This document shows positions 60,270 through 64,000 of a stretch of 64,000 nucleotides of DNA, piece after piece (positions within the stretch are counted from its first letter, which is position 1; the number at the start of each line of letters is the position of its first letter). Both the position numbers and the translations under genes were made by a program. The stretch lies in contig JAHLWZ010000004.1 in the NCBI GenBank assembly GCA_020536535.1, positions 124,001 through 188,000 of the forward strand, read 5' to 3'. Below the pieces are notes generated by a model. The model did no database searches and was not told the DNA's origin. It was given only the letters and a program-made list of their open reading frames with translations. Source of the DNA: Pelomyxa schiedti (taxonomy: Eukaryota; Evosea; Pelobiontida; Pelomyxidae).

Positions 60270-63200
60270 CTATTGGGTAAAATCCCCTCTGTTGAAACAG
60301 GATTCATCATAAAGTTCAGCCGATATTTGCTTTCCTCCAAACCATCTCTTATCAAGTTTTGGGATTGCTTTCAGGGCAGCTGAAGTATTGATATTGGAAG
60401 ACATATTTAACGATTAGTGAGTCCAAAAAGTAGAGCAATTGCATGGAGTTGCTAACCTGCTACTTCCTCAAAACATACAAATAGTTTAACAACAATGTTG
60501 TTCTCACTCTTCTTGCCCAAATCCTGCTGGAATATAACAACGCGCTGCACTTTTCCAAACTTGGAGCATTCTTCTGTGACTTCAGATTCCAAGTCCTCAT
60601 CCACATCACTGGGTCCAACCATGTTCCGGAGAATTATCACACGTGATCCTTGCTGTGATGTAGTGGCTTGAGTCGGAGGGGAGAGGGTTGGTTGTTTTTG
60701 TTTTTGTTTTTGGGGGGGAAGAAGAATGGGAGCTGAACACAAGTCAGTGAGGCAGGGTGGAAGTGACAGTTGTTTTGTTTCACCAATACCTAATTATACA
60801 ATACAATTATTCACACAACAAGTTACCTTCTTTGGTTCCTCCCGGGCGAGTTTCTGCATCAACTGGAACCGTTGGGGCCCACTGATGGTAACATTTTCTT
60901 CGCGGCTCAGGGATTCTTCAACTCCTTTGCCTCCACGTTGTTGAAGGATTGATTGTATATTCTCAACAATATCTTGAACGTTGAGTGCTGCCGGCACTCC
61001 AGGGATGGTCGTGAGTGTAGGAGTGGGTAGATCTAACCCTACAAAACGCTTCAGTTGAATGCAAAATCTACTGGCAATACCTATAGTGGGGAGAGCCACA
61101 GATGACGTCGCTCTTCCAACCTTCAGTTGCCTTCCAGCCAGTTCAAATCCGTTCATCTTCTCTAATACGGGCTTAATAGAGAACACAAGAAGCGGTATTA
61201 CCAACCTATCGCAAGTTCAGCAGCTTGTGGTGTCTCAAAATCGATGAAACCATATCCCTTGTGCTTTCCAGTTTCTGGATTTGGCTAACATAAAGCTTCA
61301 GACCTGTATTTCTCCCACTGTACTTTATACTATCCCCACCCCTCCCTTTACACGTATTCTAAAGACAGTAAAAAGTAATCAAGGAGGCGGAAAATAAGTG
61401 CAGTGGGTGCTAACACATAGAAGTACTTAAGAGTGTGGAAAAAGCAACACAAATTAGGATGGGAAGGCAGAGAGGAGATAATCACCATTAACATGCAAGA
61501 TTTTATCTTTCCGAATGCTTGAAATACATATTTAACATCTTCCTCTGAAATGTCCCAGTGCAGAGAGCCAACGTAAATTCTGTTTGCTGGACCAAGAACT
61601 GTGCACGTGTTGAGGTGTAATTGGATCCCGGAGCAGTCTTACCAGATGTGATATTAGGTAATGTCGGCAATTTTGGTATCACAGGGGGCACAAATGGAGT
61701 TGTGAAAGGTGTAGTTATACCCGAAGTTAGTGGGCCTGGAAAAGCAGCAGTAAGAGGTGTTGGGGTTGCTGATATTTTGGTCACTACTCAGAAATAAGAA
61801 AAAGAAAAGCAACCACTTGGAAGAAGAGTCCCGAGAAGACTAGCATGAGGAGGACCCACTTTGATTGTCCTATCCAAAGATGAAATTTCAAAACTTCGAA
61901 AGTGTCCAGTGGTACCTGCCCCCCAGAGTGGCGTTATTCATATGCAGCAGTGCAGCATTAGCTGATTCAGGTGTGGTGTATTCTACAAAACAAAAACCCT
62001 TGGATTTTCCAGTTAACGGGTCCTAATTAAATCTGTTTGATGCAGTCCCAAAATGGAAAAAGTAAAGTACGAAGTGGGAGGAAAAAAAAAAGGAAATCAA
62101 AAAAGAAAAAAAAAAGAGCAAAAAAGTTCAAAACCAGATTCACGTGTAGGTGTTAATGATAATTTAATATTTATGATAGTGTTCGATGCAGTGTGAGGCT
62201 TCTTTTTGTTTTTAAAGGTAATACCTTGGAAATATTAACACTCTTAATCACACCAAAGGGAGAAAAAGCTGTCATAATTTCTTGCTCTGATAAATCAAAA
62301 TTGAGTGACCCCACATATATTCGGCAGGCCATGGCAGTATTACGAACTTGGGCTGCTGCAAGGGCAGCGGCTTGTACAGCCTGCTGTTGCATGAGGAGGT
62401 TTTTGTTGTTTTGCTAATACAAGTTAGTATTTCAGGTTTTATGCAAGAGGCACACCAATTGTAACTGGAGAGACAACTGAGGATTTACAGCAGCTGCCAT
62501 TGCCTGAAATAGGGGAGAAGGGGATATGAATGGAGGTGGGATTAGCCCTAATACACAATTAGATAAGCTGCTAAGTGCAAACTAGTACTTTCAGTAGGAG
62601 CAGTGTCCCAGCCACTTTTCCGGTGTCGTTTTGGAGGAGGAGTGGTTTCTGCTTCCACAGGGGGTGTGACTTGTGCACTAGAGGTGGGTGGTGTTGGATT
62701 TTGTGCTTGTGTTATAGGTTGTGGGGAGGATGGAGGGGGGTTTGTTGCTGACGCAGGTGTTGGTCTCTCTTTTTCTCTGTCACTGTCTCGTTTTTCTTTT
62801 GCCCTGTCCCTGTCCCTGTCTCTATCTCTATCTCTGTCCCTGTCTTCCCTGTCTCTCTTGTCGTGATGTCTCTCTCTGTCTTTGTAAGTCCTGTCCCTAT
62901 GGAGTTCTCTGTCACTATCTGTGTCACGGTCTCGACTGTAGGGCTGACAGTCACTGGAACTGTCACTCCCGCTGTGGCTGTAGCTTCGGGTTCTGTAGTC
63001 TCTATCCCTGTTTCTGTCACGATCCCTGTCTCTATCCCCAACCCGGCTGCCTCTGTCTCTGTCCCTGTCCCTATCCCTATCCCTATCCCTGTCTTTGTCC
63101 CTCTCCCTCCCTCGGCTTCTGCAGCGGTCCCCCCTCTCCCCCGCGGCCCTCTCGTTCTTGTGCCTGCGACTGCTGCCCTCCTCCCCATCCGGATCCTCGT

Positions 63201-63756
63201 CCTTGCCCTTTCCCTTGCCCCCGCGCACTCGCTTATTTTCCCTCTCCCTCCCGCTCCCGCTCTCTGTCTCGGTCCTGAGTGGCTTCTTGGCCCCGCTGCC
63301 GCTGCCGCTGCCGCGCCCCGACGACGAAGACGTGGGGGCTACTGCCTGGGCGCCACCAGCGTCCTCGGCGCTGGTGGAGCCGCTGGTGGTGCTGCAGGGC
63401 GACGAGGGGTCGCCGCCGGCGGGCCTGGCGGTGGTGGCCGACGAAGGAGAGCCGGGCGGGGCAGCGACGTCGGGCAGCGGGGGGTAGGGGCTCGAGATGG
63501 TGGAGGAGAGCGTGGGGGGCGGCCGCGGCTTCTGCGCCTCCGCGGTGCGGCTGCCGTCGCCGCTGTGTGGAGGCGCGTGCGACGGCGGCGATGCTGCGTC
63601 TGTGTTGCTGTTTGTCGTCATGTGTTTTCGGCACTGTCCGGCCCCAATTGTTTTGTTTTCGGAATCTTTCGTTTGTCGCAGGTCCAATCGGCACACTTTA
63701 TTTTTTCCCGGACTGCTGGCGCAAGCTTCTGGGCATTTCCCAAAACAATCGGCCAT
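60270..63756 (-). CDS. PUF60: PUF60-type poly(U)-binding splicing factor
   Basis: A U2AF-like splicing factor with an N-terminal RS-type region, two RRMs and a C-terminal UHM. The first exon encodes a Ser/Thr/Pro-rich lead and then a long Arg/Asp dipeptide region (about 63100-62750). RRM1 begins [17 protein letters not shown] with [14 protein letters not shown], matching human PUF60 CRVYVGSIYYELGEDTI. RRM2 contains [17 protein letters not shown]. The UHM near 60660-60480 reads [35 protein letters not shown], and the end has [18 protein letters not shown], with the typical WFxGR-like loop. Stop TAG is at 60272-60270. The start is at 63756 or the ATG at 63621. Confidence 0.85.
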
Positions 63757-63783
63757 CAGAGTTCAACCGTTTGTGTAGTTGAA

Positions 63784-64000
63784 ATGGCCGCCATGTATCC
63801 GGGACCAGACCCGACTGTTGTGTCTCTGGTTGTCGTCCCCGTGGGCTACGCGCCCGTCGTCTCGTTGCCGTCTTCGCTCGCACCCTCGCTCCTGCCCCCT
63901 TCCTGCTACGCCACCACACCCACCGCCACCTCAGCCTCAGCCTCAGCCTCCGCCTCCTCCTACCCGCCGTCCCTCCTCGTGGCTCCCCCGGCCATGCAGT
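63784..64000 (+). CDS. Ser/Pro/Ala-rich protein, 5' part (partial)
   Basis: An open frame from the ATG at 63784-63786 runs to the window edge: MAAMYPGPDPTVVSLVVVPV then a Ser/Pro/Ala/Thr-rich, GC-rich stretch with SASASASASSYPPSLL. Its start codon is 27 bp from that of the divergent PUF60 gene. No family recognised in the visible 72 residues. Confidence 0.4.
   Translation, partial: MAAMYPGPDPTVVSLVVVPVGYAPVVSLPSSLAPSLLPPSCYATTPTATSASASASASSYPPSLLVAPPAMQ

Noticed and set aside
62603-63278. Leu/Ser/Pro- and Cys/Pro-rich plus-strand frames
   Set aside because: They are antisense readings of the Arg/Asp dipeptide repeats of PUF60.

Overview
This is nuclear DNA of a gene-dense eukaryote, most likely a free-living unicellular flagellate. 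Nearly every gene is cut by short GT-AG introns (mostly about 45-75 nt), AATAAA signals follow several stop codons, and the proteins are typical eukaryotic ones: Integrator subunit, CCR4-NOT and PAN2-PAN3 subunits, Arf1, PUF60, IFT52. IFT52 implies a cilium or flagellum. A TGA-containing SelW-like gene with a SECIS-like hairpin implies selenocysteine use. I cannot name the species. All gene models were spliced by eye, so internal exon boundaries are approximate unless stated.

Layout. 1-4.2 kb: TPR protein resembling SPO22/ZIP4 (-, runs off the left edge). 4.5-7.6: Integrator subunit 8 (-). 7.8-9.4: cyclin-D1-binding-protein-1-like (+). 9.45: perfect 13-bp hairpin. 9.6-11.7: IFT52 (+). 11.7-15.8: Slo-family K+ channel (-). 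16.0-18.6: intron-poor Crinkler-like NTPase-nuclease gene broken by two frameshifts (+). 19.0-20.3: DUF4855 secreted protein (-). 20.5-24.9: CNOT3 (-). 25.3-25.9: Arf1 (+). 26.1-27.3: Cof-type HAD phosphatase (+). 27.6-28.2: SelW-like selenoprotein plus SECIS (+). 28.6-30.3: CaMK-type kinase (-). 30.7-31.7: TLDc protein (-). 31.8-34.4: secreted propeller/FN3/EGF protein (-). 34.4-37.9: gene-poor stretch ending in a 1.3-kb inverted-repeat element that abuts the next start codon. 37.9-39.3: cystathionine-gamma-synthase-like enzyme (+). 39.4-42.1: PAN3 (-). 42.4-43.3: PPIL3 cyclophilin (+). 43.4-46.6: RCC1-Sec7-PH protein (-). 46.7-48.7: phospholipase-D-like (+). 48.8-49.6: Cys-rich secreted/anchored protein (+). 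49.8-50.9: C2 protein (-). 51.0-53.1: F-box/Tudor-like protein (-). 53.1-55.1: bacterial-type DnaQ exonuclease (+). 55.1-57.2: MacroD-type macrodomain protein (-). 57.3-59.0: SLX4-like (+). 59.1-60.1: secreted protein (-). 60.3-63.8: PUF60 (-). 63.8-end: start of a Ser/Pro/Ala-rich gene (+).

Genes are not organised by pathway, but some themes recur. PAN3 and CNOT3 both act in mRNA deadenylation; INTS8, PUF60 and PPIL3 in RNA processing; Arf1 and an unusual predicted Arf-GEF in membrane traffic; SPO22-like and SLX4-like suggest meiosis or recombination. Gene pairs are often divergent with very small shared promoters (15 bp between F-box and DnaQ start codons) or convergent with overlapping 3' ends (22 bp between stops). 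The most notable items are the selenoprotein, the RCC1-Sec7-PH fusion, the decaying Crinkler-like gene, the inverted-repeat element at a start codon, and start codons immediately followed by an intron.
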